The notes: generated by a model not told the origin, from the sequence alone. A stretch of 64,000 bases of DNA from Mycobacterium sp. Root135 (GCF_001426545.1 NZ_LMEZ01000001.1:932034-996033); one strand, 5' to 3'; positions 1-7,362 are shown, numbered from the stretch's first letter. A program made the numbers and translations.

Positions 1-736
1 CATAAGCCAACACCGGCATCGCCACGTTCTTGCAGAGCACGGAGAGGACGACGTCGACCCGCGGCGGTCGTGGCGGACGGTCCGCGGGTGCGGCCAGCGT
101 GATCCCGAACGCGAGCAGGACGGTCGGGATCGTCAGATCCGCCATCAATTCCAACGGGTCGTGCAGCAGCGGAGGCAAGTCGACCCCGGTGACCGCCAAC
201 AGGATGCCGACCGCGCTGGCGGCGATGATCGGGGTGGTGATCAACGCCTTGAGCCGGTGCCCGACCGAGCGCGGCTCGGTGGACTCGGAGTCAAGAATCG
301 CCAGGATCATCGGCACCAGGACGACGTACTGGAGCAGGATGATCGACGACACCTCGGTGGTGCTGCCGAACACGTACGTGCTCAGTGGTAGGCCGAGGTT
401 TCCGGCGTTCACCACCGAAGCCGCCGACGCGCCGATGGCGGACTCGCCTCGCGGTCGGCGCAAGATCCGGCTGGCAATGGCGAAGTACGCCCCGAAGACG
501 GTCAACGCCGTGATCGCGGAGATCAACAGGGCCGGGGAGAAGATCTTCGCCGGGGCGGTGTCGGCGAGGGTGATCAACATCAACGCCGGAACACCGACGT
601 GAAACGCCGTGCGGTTGAGCACCATTCGGGCGTTGTCACCCAGCACCCCGGTGCGGCCGACGACGCCGCCCACCCCGACCACCACGGCGATCAGCGCAAA
701 CGCCTGAAGTACCGCCAGCACGAACGTCCTCCCCAT
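1..736 (-). CDS. AEC family transporter (auxin efflux carrier-like), partial
   Basis: Reading the reverse strand from ATG at 736 gives at least 245 residues of a hydrophobic permease that runs off the left edge, so the C-terminus is missing. It has repeated membrane segments and the family signature NAGNLGLP near residue 117. The family exports small organic anions or amino acid-like substrates across the inner membrane; the substrate here cannot be told. An in-frame ATG at 766 would add ten residues; 736 is preferred because the protein then begins directly with the first hydrophobic helix, although neither start has a strong ribosome binding site. It is divergent from the membrane protein at 861. 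Confidence 0.8.
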   Translation of the reverse strand, partial: MGRTFVLAVLQAFALIAVVVGVGGVVGRTGVLGDNARMVLNRTAFHVGVPALMLITLADTAPAKIFSPALLISAITALTVFGAYFAIASRILRRPRGESAIGASAASVVNAGNLGLPLSTYVFGSTTEVSSIILLQYVVLVPMILAILDSESTEPRSVGHRLKALITTPIIAASAVGILLAVTGVDLPPLLHDPLELMADLTIPTVLLAFGITLAAPADRPPRPPRVDVVLSVLCKNVAMPVLAY

Positions 737-860
737 TGGTCCTCGCGCCCATGCCGCACGAGTCATGCCGGGGCGCCGATGACCGAGACTACGAGAGGAC
801 GGTGCGCCCCTCTGGTACCGGGAGCGGCGCTAGGGTCGGTCCGACGAGGAGGTGGGTCTG

Positions 861-1535
861 ATGTCGACGGCATACACATCGGTTCCGGTCCTGGTGGGCA
901 CCCTGGACCTGGTCGGCGTATTCGCCAACGCACTGCTCGGTGGTGCCGTGGCGCGCCGCTACGGATTCGACCCCGTCGGCTTCGCCGCCCTGGCGATCGT
1001 GTCGGGCCTGGGTGGCGGACTGATCCGCGACACCTTGCTGCAGCAGGGCACGCCCGTGGCGTTGACGAACTACCTTTACCTCACGACGGCCCTAATCGGT
1101 GCCGCGGTGGCGTTCGCGGTGCGCTTCGAAGGTCGCATCTGGGATCGCTCGTTCCCCTTGGTAGACGCGCTCGCCCTGGGCTGCTGGGCCGCCGTCGGCG
1201 CACAGAAGACGCTGTCCGCTGGATTGGGTTGGTTGCCAGCCATTCTGCTGGGCACGGTGACCGCAGTAGGCGGTGGCGTCATTCGCGACGTCGCGGTGGG
1301 TGCGGTGCCGACGATCTTCGGCGGCAACACCCTCTATGCGACGTGCGCCGTCATCGCCAGCGCAACGCTCGTCGCGGTCCAACACGCCACCAATCCACAA
1401 CTGGCGCTGATTGTTTCGACCGCGGTGGGGGCTCTGCTATGTCTGCTTGCACGATGGCGACGCTGGATACTGCCCGAACAGGTGGTCTGGCCTACTCCCC
1501 GGCGGCTTCGCACCCGCCGACGAGAGGCAAATTAG
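861..1535 (+). CDS. TRIC/UPF0126 (YadS-like) membrane protein
   Basis: A 224-residue membrane protein with two tandem halves, each carrying a glycine-rich GLGGG/VGGGVIRD-type motif (near residues 50 and 137), as in the bacterial trimeric intracellular cation channel (TRIC, formerly UPF0126) family. Family members form trimeric K+-permeable channels; the role in mycobacteria is unknown. The start at ATG 861 is supported by a GAGGAGG ribosome binding site at 846-852; an in-frame GTG at 852 lies inside that site and is unlikely. The C-terminal tail is basic. It has no obvious operon partner: the previous gene is divergent. Confidence 0.85.
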   Translation: MSTAYTSVPVLVGTLDLVGVFANALLGGAVARRYGFDPVGFAALAIVSGLGGGLIRDTLLQQGTPVALTNYLYLTTALIGAAVAFAVRFEGRIWDRSFPLVDALALGCWAAVGAQKTLSAGLGWLPAILLGTVTAVGGGVIRDVAVGAVPTIFGGNTLYATCAVIASATLVAVQHATNPQLALIVSTAVGALLCLLARWRRWILPEQVVWPTPRRLRTRRREAN

Positions 1536-1703
1536 CGCTGGCTACGAACTCTCCGCTGATTCGCGACTTCCGCTGGTGGGCTCAGTTCCCAGGCCAGTCA
1601 GTGGATTCCGGATCCGAACGGATTTCAGTACACGGTGGACCGCGTCATCCCGGCCGTCAACGAGCGGCTGACCCGAGAGGCAGAGCCCGCAACCGTCGGG
1701 TGA
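1536..1703 (+). pseudogene. Possible C-terminal remnant of an unidentified gene
   Basis: Right after the TRIC-like gene the + strand reads like a protein end, but in two frames. One frame gives a run ending RDFRWWAQFPGQ up to about 1597. The frame one base further on then gives WIPDPNGFQYTVDRVIP and continues to a TGA at 1701-1703. The joined reading has normal mycobacterial composition and no stop. I do not recognise the family. It may be the tail of a decayed gene whose 5' part is gone, or chance. A strong hairpin follows directly, where a gene end would be expected. Confidence 0.3.
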
Positions 1704-1719
1704 GAATCCACCAACCCCA

Positions 1720-1756
1720 CGGTTCGGGCCAGCGCGCGACACCCTGGCCCGAACCG
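1720..1756. terminator. Hairpin between convergent transcription units
   Basis: A perfect 13-base stem (CGGTTCGGGCCAG at 1720-1732 with its complement at 1744-1756) encloses an 11-base loop. It lies 6 bases before the stop of the minus-strand DoxX gene and 17 bases after the plus-strand remnant, so it could end transcription from both sides. There is no T-run, which is usual for mycobacterial terminators. Confidence 0.6.
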
Positions 1757-1761
1757 ATGAC

Positions 1762-2193
1762 TTAGACGCGGCTCCGCTGCCCGGCGACCGACGTGCTGGA
1801 ACGGCGGGCGTCGAGAGCGAAGGCCCCGCCGCCGGTGAAGACCAGCAACAAGAATGCAAAGCAGTACAGGACGGCTGGTTCGCCGTTGTTGACCATCGGA
1901 ATGATGCCGCCGGCCGGAACGTGTTGGGCAAAGAACGCGAATGCCATGACGCCGGAGGCCACGAAGGCGGCGACCCGAGTGAACAACCCCAGCGTGATCA
2001 GCACGCCCGTGACGAGCTCGAGGATGCCGGCGTAGAAGTACGGCCACATCCCGACTGCCGCGGCGGGGCCTTGCGGCCACCCGAAGAGGTGTGCGCTGGC
2101 GTGGCAAAGGAACAACAGCCCGAAGATGACGCGGAACAGACTCAGGATTGCAGGCGCGTGCGGATTCAGTCGGCCGTCGAGGTCGTTTGGCAT
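1762..2193 (-). CDS. DoxX family membrane protein
   Basis: A 143-residue protein with four predicted membrane helices, typical of DoxX: an N-terminal SLFRVIFGLLFLCHASAH helix and a later PAGGIIPMVNNGE loop. It is the second gene of a two-gene operon behind the VOC dioxygenase-like gene. ATG 2193 is chosen for its AAGGAG ribosome binding site nine bases upstream. An alternative ATG at 2211 overlaps the VOC stop as ATGA. In Bacillus a DoxX protein (CatD) and a VOC dioxygenase (CatE) form the catDE operon, which responds to quinones and thiol stress; the same pairing here suggests a related role. That role is inference. Confidence 0.85.
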   Translation of the reverse strand: MPNDLDGRLNPHAPAILSLFRVIFGLLFLCHASAHLFGWPQGPAAAVGMWPYFYAGILELVTGVLITLGLFTRVAAFVASGVMAFAFFAQHVPAGGIIPMVNNGEPAVLYCFAFLLLVFTGGGAFALDARRSSTSVAGQRSRV

Positions 2194-2207
2194 GGGTTGG
2201 ATCTCCT

Positions 2208-2753
2208 TCATATCGTTGACTGCGGTTGGTCGACCGGCGTTGGTCGGGATTTCTCGTCGTGCACGATGTCGCCCGCAGTGCGGGTGCCAGACCAGGTGTC
2301 GAATTCGTTTGACAGATCTAGCTTTTCGATGACAGCGGCGCTCTCGTAGACGCCCCACTCGGCACGCGGGAGCATCCACATGACTTCGAACTGATTGCCG
2401 TCGGGGTCGACGCCGTAGACGCTCTTGGTCGCGCCATGACTCGATTCGCCAGTGAAAGCGCGCGCATCGAGCAGGATCTGGCGGAACTGCACCAGTTCGT
2501 CGACCGTGTCCAGCTGCCACGCCAAGTGGTAGAGCCCCACCGAGCGGCGAGCTGGAGGAACTGCCCCGGGAATGCCGAACAGGCCCAGGTCGTGGTGATT
2601 GCCTGAGCGGGGCAGCCGAAGGAACGCACCGTTGACGCCCGCTTCACGACTGACCAGATTCATCCCGAACGTCTCGGTGTAGAAGCGGACGGCGCGGTCG
2701 AGATCGGCCACGAAGAGCACCGCATGATTGAGGCGGACAGGCGAGACGGTCAT
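2208..2753 (-). CDS. VOC family (glyoxalase/extradiol dioxygenase-like) protein
   Basis: A 181-residue vicinal-oxygen-chelate protein. The N-terminal motif LNHAVLFVADLDRAVRFYTE carries the first metal-ligand His, GLYHLAWQ is the mid-domain His segment, and YGVDPDGNQFEVMW ends with the metal-ligand Glu, so the metal site looks intact. It resembles ring-cleavage or quinone-detoxifying dioxygenases such as CatE. ATG 2753 has AAGGAG seven bases upstream. It is first in the operon with doxX and divergent from the MarR gene. Two of the three palindromes lie in the divergent promoter region. The substrate is unknown; a catechol or quinone is the best guess from context. Confidence 0.87.
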   Translation of the reverse strand: MTVSPVRLNHAVLFVADLDRAVRFYTETFGMNLVSREAGVNGAFLRLPRSGNHHDLGLFGIPGAVPPARRSVGLYHLAWQLDTVDELVQFRQILLDARAFTGESSHGATKSVYGVDPDGNQFEVMWMLPRAEWGVYESAAVIEKLDLSNEFDTWSGTRTAGDIVHDEKSRPTPVDQPQSTI

Positions 2754-2788
2754 CGAGCTCCTTCGTGACGTACCCGCAGAGCGAGGTT

Positions 2789-2802
2789 GTTGTAGGTACA
2801 AC
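2789..2802. promoter_or_regulatory. MarR-type operator 1
   Basis: GTTGTAGGTACAAC is an inverted repeat of TTGTA and TACAA around two bases. It lies 36 bases upstream of the VOC gene start, and the same half-sites recur at 2824 and 2912. Inferred binding site for the divergent MarR protein. Confidence 0.65.
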
Positions 2803-2823
2803 AGAAGACGCTAGCACAGTTGT

Positions 2824-2835
2824 TGTAGATACAAT
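2824..2835. promoter_or_regulatory. MarR-type operator 2
   Basis: TTGTAGATACAA is the second copy of the TTGTA-N2-TACAA palindrome, 34 bases from the first, in the divergent region between the VOC operon and the MarR gene. Confidence 0.65.
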
Positions 2836-2911
2836 CAAATGAACAGCGGTTGTCCCTCAAGGCGTCGGAAACACCTCGGCCACCCGGCACCGGCGGGCCG
2901 CGCCGTCATCC

Positions 2912-2923
2912 TTGTAGCTACAA
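2912..2923. promoter_or_regulatory. MarR-type operator 3
   Basis: TTGTAGCTACAA is the third copy of the palindrome and is fully symmetric. It lies 22 bases upstream of the GTG start of the MarR gene, a position that fits autoregulation. Confidence 0.65.
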
Positions 2924-2945
2924 CCTGCGGTGCGATACTGGTGGC

Positions 2946-3434
2946 GTGAGCGGCGACGGGTTGGACAGGGCTGAGCAGGCTGCGTGGGTGAGGCTTGCGA
3001 CAATTCTGGAGTTGCTACCTGGTTTGCTCGACACCCAGTTGAGGCGCGACGCGGGACTGATGCACTTCGAATACCTCGTTCTCGCGATGCTGTCGGAGGC
3101 CCCCAAACGGACACTACGCATGAGTGCGCTTGCGGCCCAGACGAACTCGACTCCGCCTCGGCTGTCTCACGTCGTCACACGACTCGAGGGCCGCGGCCTG
3201 GTCGAACGCATCCCGTCCCCGGACGATGCTCGCGCAACCAATGCGCGCCTGACCGCGGCGGGCTGGCGCAAACTCCGCCAGGCCGCGCCGGGGCACGTGG
3301 CCAACGTCCGAGAGAACGTCATCGATGCACTGACCGCCGAGCAGGTGGCTCAACTCAACGCCATAGCCGATGCCATCCTTGGGCGAATCGACCCCGACGG
3401 TTCGATGGCTGCGACCTACCACCGCTACGACTAG
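2946..3434 (+). CDS. MarR family transcriptional regulator
   Basis: A 162-residue winged-helix regulator. The DNA-binding part spans roughly residues 55-115: RMSALAAQTNSTPPRLSHVVTRLE is the helix-turn-helix and GLVERIPSPDDARATNARLT is the wing with the family DxR motif. GTG 2946 is chosen because the longer reading frame to 2850 would run through operator 3. The TTGTA-N2-TACAA sites upstream suggest it represses itself and the divergent VOC-doxX operon. Proteins of this type often sense quinones or thiol oxidants; no conserved Cys is obvious in this protein, so a ligand-binding mode is more likely than thiol switching. Confidence 0.85.
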   Translation: MSGDGLDRAEQAAWVRLATILELLPGLLDTQLRRDAGLMHFEYLVLAMLSEAPKRTLRMSALAAQTNSTPPRLSHVVTRLEGRGLVERIPSPDDARATNARLTAAGWRKLRQAAPGHVANVRENVIDALTAEQVAQLNAIADAILGRIDPDGSMAATYHRYD

Positions 3435-3592
3435 ACGATCCGGCCCGGCGGCGCCATTCATCCCTGCTCGCCCCTGCCGCCGCGCTCGTTTACACGCATG
3501 GGGGCAATCCTGGGTCACCGTCGAATGAGATCCGGCGATTGGCAAATAGCGGCCTGCCACCAGATGCCGGCTGATCGCGACATCACGCCGTC

Positions 3593-3646
3593 GACGTACC
3601 CGCGCTCTGAAGGGGTCTGGGAAGTCGGCCCGTTGCCGGGTACGTC
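3593..3646. repeat. Inverted repeat at the end of the broken VOC gene
   Basis: GACGTACCCG at 3593-3602 is exactly complementary to CGGGTACGTC at 3637-3646, with a 34-base loop. The right arm overlaps the ancestral stop of the VOC pseudogene. It could be a terminator for that gene or for the convergent MarR gene, but the long loop makes this uncertain. Confidence 0.35.
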
Positions 3647-4018
3647 AGTCGCCTTGACTGACGTACAAACGGTTACCGTCGATGTCGCGGAAACTGAACA
3701 TCAGAGGCACCGAGTCCCAATCCAGGAGCTCCCCACTTCGAGTCCCTTCGCGGTGAGCTCGACATGGGCGGCTCGCGCGTCAGGAGTCAGCAGTCGGATG
3801 CCCGTGTCGACACCAGTCGGCAATTCGTCTCCGGTCATGACGAGCGAGATCGACGTGCCACCGCCGGGTGGAGCCAGCTCGATCCAACGGAAGCCCGGCT
3901 GCAGTTCAGCGTCCATCGTCGTGGTGAAGCCGATCTCCTCGAACACGAGCTTCGTGCGTTCCTGATCGGTGACGGGTACCGCGACGCAGTGGAGGGCGGT
4001 GAAGAGCATGTCGGTCAT
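3645..4018 (-). pseudogene. VOC family protein, frameshifted near the C-terminus
   Basis: The frame from ATG 4018 encodes a glyoxalase/bleomycin-resistance-like domain (MTDMLFTALHCVAVPVTDQERTK at the start) but stops early at 3701 after LEVGSSWIGTRCL. Adding one G to the four-G run (3731-3734 on the + strand) restores ELLDWDSVPLMFSFRDIDGN, the expected C-terminal strand and DIDGN motif, and a stop at 3645. The gene therefore carries a one-base deletion, or the assembly has a homopolymer error. It is unrelated in sequence detail to the VOC gene at 2208. Without the shift it would be about 124 residues. Confidence 0.75.
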
Positions 4019-4452
4019 GCCACTATGACTGGCCCGGGCTTGCGAACTGATCGGCGGCCGATGTTGGCTGCCTTCTCTAGCACTGACGACGCCTAGTAGC
4101 TGTGTCAACGGCTTGGATCAGACAGCCGGCGCCGCTCACCAAAGCCGGGGTCCTCGTCGAGTTCACCGACCGAGCTCGCGGTCTTTGCCGAAAGATTCTT
4201 CGATCAGCACTGCGACGTGTCTCGCCATCAGTTGCGATGGCTAACCAGGCGGGTGCGACGAATGTCAGCGCGTTCGTCATCCTCGGTGTCGAGACGAGAC
4301 ATGTGCCGGTGTGTGACTTCGGACGAAAGAATGACGTCATTGTGGTGTCGCTGCAGCACGATTGAGTATTGGTCTACCGTCGGCTCACTCATACGTGGTC
4401 CAGATCCCGCCATGCACGCACTACAAACACGATGGGTCGTGAACGTAAAGCG
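4019..4452. other. Intergenic stretch without a recognisable gene
   Basis: About 430 bases between the broken VOC gene and the hydroxylase. Short open frames exist on both strands (for example 4102-4365) but none has recognisable motifs, a ribosome binding site or mycobacterial codon bias. It presumably holds the divergent promoters, which I could not place. Confidence 0.5.
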
Positions 4453-5364
4453 ATGGAACAGGTAGCAACGGAATTCTGGGATCAGATTCAGAACCCCGTG
4501 GTGTACGCGCTGCCCGTGTTCGTCATCAGCATGGCCATCGAGGCGGCCGCCCTGCGCAGCGACGCCCGGCAAACAGCCGGATACGTTCGGCCCGAGGCTC
4601 GGTTGAGCATCATGATGGGCTTGGGATCGTTGGCATTCATGTTCGTCTTCAAACTCGCGACATTGGTTGCCTTTTCAGTGCTGTACGTAGAGCTTGCACC
4701 CTGGCAGCTGCCCACCACGTCGTGGTGGACGTGGCTCGTGTTGCTCATCGCAGTCGACTTGACCTGGTATTGCAATCATCGCTTTTCCCACCGAGTGCGC
4801 ATCGGATGGGCCGGGCACCGCGCGCACCATTCGAGTGAATCCTTCAACTTCAGTAGTGCCGTGCGACTCAAATGGAATCCGTGGTCAGAGGCGTTGTTCT
4901 GGATGCCGTTGCCGCTGTTGGGATTTGCACCCTGGACCATCTACGTCGCGTACGGGTTCAACATGATCTATCAGTTCTTCCTCCACACAGAACTGGTGGG
5001 AAAGCTGCCGCGTCTCATCGAGTTCCTGTTCAACACCCCGGCCCATCACCGCATTCACCACAGTCGTCGCCCGGAGCACCTCGACAAGAACTACGGCGGC
5101 ATCCTCATCGTCTGGGACCGGATGTTCGGCACCATCGTCGACGGCGACTGCCATCCCGAATACGGGCTCTTCGAAACAAAGCAGTCCGGTGAAGGGATCA
5201 TTCAGATTCAATACGGCGAGTACGCACGCATCGTCGCAGACGTACGACGCACCACGTCGTGGCGAGAGCGACTCGCCTACGTCTTCGCTCCCCCAGGCTG
5301 GCGTCCCCGCGACGCGGTGATGACGCCGCGAAGGCCGTTGAGCACCTACCAGAGGTTTCGCTAG
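4453..5364 (+). CDS. Sterol desaturase/fatty acid hydroxylase family membrane protein
   Basis: A 303-residue integral membrane di-iron oxygenase. The three histidine boxes are present: HRFSH (about residue 109), HRAHHSS (about 122) and HHRIHHSR (about 198), together with a further His in the FFLHTE helix. These ligate the di-iron centre that hydroxylates or desaturates lipids. The substrate is unknown. ATG 4453 is chosen as the start of the homologous region; ATG 4432 would add seven residues, and neither has a clear ribosome binding site. It stands alone, upstream of the minus-strand tRNA-Val. Confidence 0.87.
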   Translation: MEQVATEFWDQIQNPVVYALPVFVISMAIEAAALRSDARQTAGYVRPEARLSIMMGLGSLAFMFVFKLATLVAFSVLYVELAPWQLPTTSWWTWLVLLIAVDLTWYCNHRFSHRVRIGWAGHRAHHSSESFNFSSAVRLKWNPWSEALFWMPLPLLGFAPWTIYVAYGFNMIYQFFLHTELVGKLPRLIEFLFNTPAHHRIHHSRRPEHLDKNYGGILIVWDRMFGTIVDGDCHPEYGLFETKQSGEGIIQIQYGEYARIVADVRRTTSWRERLAYVFAPPGWRPRDAVMTPRRPLSTYQRFR

Positions 5365-5474
5365 CGGGGTGATGAGGAGGGATGACGGCGACTAAGCACC
5401 TGCGCCGAACCGGCAAAGGTGCGCAGAAAGAACTCGCACGCCTTGCGCAGACCGCGACTGCTCTGCGGTTTTGG

Positions 5475-5549
5475 TGGTGGTCCCGGCTGGTATCGAACCA
5501 GCGACCTTCCGCGTGTGAGGCGGACGCTCTCCCACTGAGCTACGAGACC
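5475..5549 (-). tRNA. tRNA-Val (anticodon CAC)
   Basis: The reverse strand folds as a tRNA with acceptor stem GGTCTCG/CGGGACC, D-arm AGCTCAGTGGGAGAGC, anticodon loop CTCACAC (CAC) and T-loop GGTTCGATACC. An encoded CCA follows the discriminator A. It reads GUG codons. It is transcribed away from the three-tRNA cluster at 6108. Confidence 0.95.
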
Positions 5550-6107
5550 GTGGGTGCACCGGCCAAATCACCGGTGAACGACGACGAACATTATCACGCA
5601 CGGGGGCCAGGCCCGGAATCGGCGAGCACCTTTCGCCGTCGCCGGGCTGCCATCCGACCATGCCGGCTGACCCGTGCCTCACTGGACCAGTCTCGAGCGA
5701 CGGTCCGCGCATTCGCGGTCCACCGACCCCGCCCGGCTGACCCGTCGCCCAGAAGCTCACCGCAAGGCTGGACGGGCGCCAGGGCGCCGGTCTGGCGCCG
5801 GCCCGAATGGCCGGCTTCGACACGACCGCAACCGGTGTACCGCGTGCGGTCCTGGAGGCGCACAAGATCACGATCCGCTCGCGCCTGCCGAATCTTTTGA
5901 TCCGCAACATATTTCCGTCGGGCCGCCGAGGGCGGCGTCGCATCGAGCGGATCACGGCCGCGAACGGCGAAATCGTTGCAGCGAAGACGCGGCCAAATCG
6001 AGGGCCCGAAACGACCAAGATCAGGCCGTGGCGTCGGGATTTGTGGTGCCGAGCTTCGATGCACTATCGTCGTGCTTCGCATAGAGCGACGAACTCGCTC
6101 GAAGCAC
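5550..6107. other. Gene-poor spacer between tRNA genes
   Basis: About 560 bases between divergent tRNA-Val and tRNA-Gly. Long open frames across it are shadows that also run through the tRNA genes. The only recognisable elements are the putative promoter and the palindrome just before tRNA-Gly. A GC-rich stretch near 5788-5815 is locally palindromic. Confidence 0.5.
6041..6070 (+). promoter_or_regulatory. Putative promoter of the tRNA cluster
   Basis: TTGTGG (6041-6046) and TATCGT (6065-6070) with an 18-base spacer resemble a SigA promoter and lie just before the tRNA-Gly-Cys-Val cluster. Confidence 0.45.
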
Positions 6108-6108
6108 G
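6071..6108. repeat. Nested palindrome abutting tRNA-Gly
   Basis: CGTGCTTCG (6071-6079) is complementary to CGAAGCACG (6100-6108). Inside it GAGCGA (6084-6089) pairs with TCGCTC (6095-6100). The right arm ends on the first base of the mature tRNA. Confidence 0.55.
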
Positions 6109-6180
6109 CGGACGTGGCGCAGTTGGTAGCGCACAACCTTGCCAAGGTTGGGGTCGCGGGTTCGAATCCCGTCGTCCGCT
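6108..6180 (+). tRNA. tRNA-Gly (anticodon GCC)
   Basis: Acceptor stem GCGGACG/CGTCCGC, D-arm GGCGCAGTTGGTAGCGC, anticodon loop TTGCCAA (GCC) and T-loop GGTTCGAATCC. CCA is not encoded. First tRNA of a three-gene cluster. Confidence 0.96.
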
Positions 6181-6207
6181 CGATGGTGCAGACGCATCAA
6201 CCCCAGC

Positions 6208-6281
6208 GGTGGAGTGGCCGAGTGGTGAGGCAACGGCCTGCAAAGCCGTGCACACGGGTTCGATTCCCGTCTCCACCTCCA
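6208..6281 (+). tRNA. tRNA-Cys (anticodon GCA)
   Basis: Acceptor stem GGTGGAG/CTCCACC, anticodon loop CTGCAAA (GCA), T-loop GGTTCGATTCC, discriminator T and encoded CCA. It lies 27 bases after tRNA-Gly. Confidence 0.96.
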
Positions 6282-6292
6282 AGATGGGTCCC

Positions 6293-6367
6293 GCGCGATT
6301 AGCTCAGCGGGAGAGCGCTTCCCTGACACGGAAGAGGTCACTGGTTCAATCCCAGTATCGCGCACCA
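6293..6367 (+). tRNA. tRNA-Val (anticodon GAC)
   Basis: Acceptor stem GCGCGAT/ATCGCGC, D-arm AGCTCAGCGGGAGAGC, anticodon loop CTGACAC (GAC), T-loop GGTTCAATCCC and encoded CCA. Last gene of the Gly-Cys-Val cluster, an arrangement I recall from other mycobacteria. Confidence 0.96.
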
Positions 6368-6973
6368 CGTTTCACCGTACGCCGCCAATGCTCCCACGCG
6401 TACGGACGGCCACACGAGCAGATCTGGGCTCTTCCCACTATCTCCGACTATCTTCTCGGCACCCGACAGCGCGGCAAGTCATGTTGTTGCCAAGCGCCGA
6501 TTCCCGCGCTCGACGGGACGAAGAAAACTCGTTGCCCGACGAATCAACGGCATTCGTAGGCGAACGATGCGCCGTTGCGGTATCCCACCAGCCGCGCCCG
6601 TGTCACCGCGAACCCAACTATTAACGTGCACGTCAGACTTTGATCTTGTTGCCGGAAACGCCGTGCGGCCGCGCCCCGTCGTGTTCGCTGTCACTAGCCG
6701 CCGCGGTCGGGGTTCGACTACCAAGTCCACCACTCCGGAGTGGCGTCGTCGCAGGCAACGTCGTGCCAATCGGTATGGCACGTGGTCCAACCGTGTCGCG
6801 GCGATACCTCGGCCGCGCCGGTCTACGCTTTGCCGCCACCCATGCACACCACGGCCCCCTACAGGGACCCGGTCAGCCCACAGCGAACCATACGTACCTT
6901 TTGAATCGTTTCACGAGATATCGCGTACGGTGGACGGCGGGACATCCGCAGTCCCCCCATTGCGGATTTCCAA

Positions 6974-7012
6974 GCCTTTGGCGGTTCACCTCCCCCCCGA
7001 ACCGCCAAAGGC
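6974..7012. repeat. Perfect 14-base-pair hairpin upstream of csbD
   Basis: GCCTTTGGCGGTTC (6974-6987) is exactly complementary to GAACCGCCAAAGGC (6999-7012), with an 11-base C-rich loop. It lies 180 bases upstream of csbD with no gene directly before it, so it is either a terminator of an unrecognised transcript or part of a regulatory RNA. Confidence 0.6.
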
Positions 7013-7103
7013 GTCCCAAACCCCCAACCCTTGCCGCGGACGACGCGCGGTGTCGTCGGTGCCCGGTTGCCTCAGTTCGATTCTGTGAACCAGGCCTCGT
7101 GAT

Positions 7104-7130
7104 GTTTCGGAGTTGGCCGTTGGTGGGCAC
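7104..7130 (+). promoter_or_regulatory. Possible SigF-type promoter of csbD
   Basis: GTTT (7104-7107), a 17-base spacer and GGGCAC (7125-7130) fit the mycobacterial SigF consensus GTTT-N15-17-GGGTA with one change in the -10. CsbD-type genes are commonly under general-stress sigma control. Confidence 0.4.
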
Positions 7131-7191
7131 TCCTGACACAGGTTCGGACAGTGGACCGGACGTGATTCACACCGATGAGGAGTTGATTGTC

Positions 7192-7362
7192 ATGAGTGCT
7201 TTGGACAAGGCGAAGAACAAGGTCGAGGACTTGGGCGGCCAGGCCAAGGAAGCATCCGGCAAGGCGACCGGTGACAAGAGCACCGAGAACGAAGGCAAGG
7301 TCGACCAGGTCAAGGCGAACCTCAAGGACGCCGGCGAAAAGGTCAAGGACGCCTTCAAGTAG
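7192..7362 (+). CDS. CsbD family stress protein
   Basis: A 56-residue, highly charged, glycine/lysine-rich protein starting MSALDKAKNKVEDLGGQAKEA and ending in the repeated amphipathic pattern of CsbD proteins. These accumulate under general stress; the biochemical role is unknown. ATG 7192 is preceded by GAGGAG at 7176-7181. A longer frame to 6640 exists, but the coding character begins here. The possible SigF promoter upstream fits stress control. Confidence 0.85.
   Translation: MSALDKAKNKVEDLGGQAKEASGKATGDKSTENEGKVDQVKANLKDAGEKVKDAFK

Larger units (their letters stand above)
6368..7191. other. 824-base gene-poor region downstream of the tRNA cluster
   Basis: No reading frame here has recognisable motifs or a ribosome binding site. 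It contains a 7-base inverted repeat at 6375-6405 just after tRNA-Val, a perfect 14-base palindrome at 6730-6743, a strong 14-base hairpin at 6974-7012 and a possible SigF-type promoter at 7104-7130. A position downstream of tRNA genes is a typical site for integration remnants or a small RNA, but no integrase or att repeat was seen. Confidence 0.5.

Noticed and set aside
599..1765. 388-codon + strand frame spanning the AEC gene start and the TRIC gene
   Set aside because: It is out of frame with both recognised genes and is rich in Arg/Pro/His, typical of a GC-rich shadow. Only its last part was kept as a possible remnant.
4102..4365. 87-codon frame before the hydroxylase
   Set aside because: No motif, no ribosome binding site, and it overlaps other equally unsupported frames.
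5392..6559. Long open frames on both strands across the tRNA genes
   Set aside because: They read straight through tRNA sequences (for example the antisense of tRNA-Val and tRNA-Cys) and have no ribosome binding site or motif; they are shadows.
6479..6847. Minus-strand frame of 122 codons between tRNA-Val and csbD
   Set aside because: Composition is Arg-rich and frame-shadow-like, with no recognisable domain or start signal.
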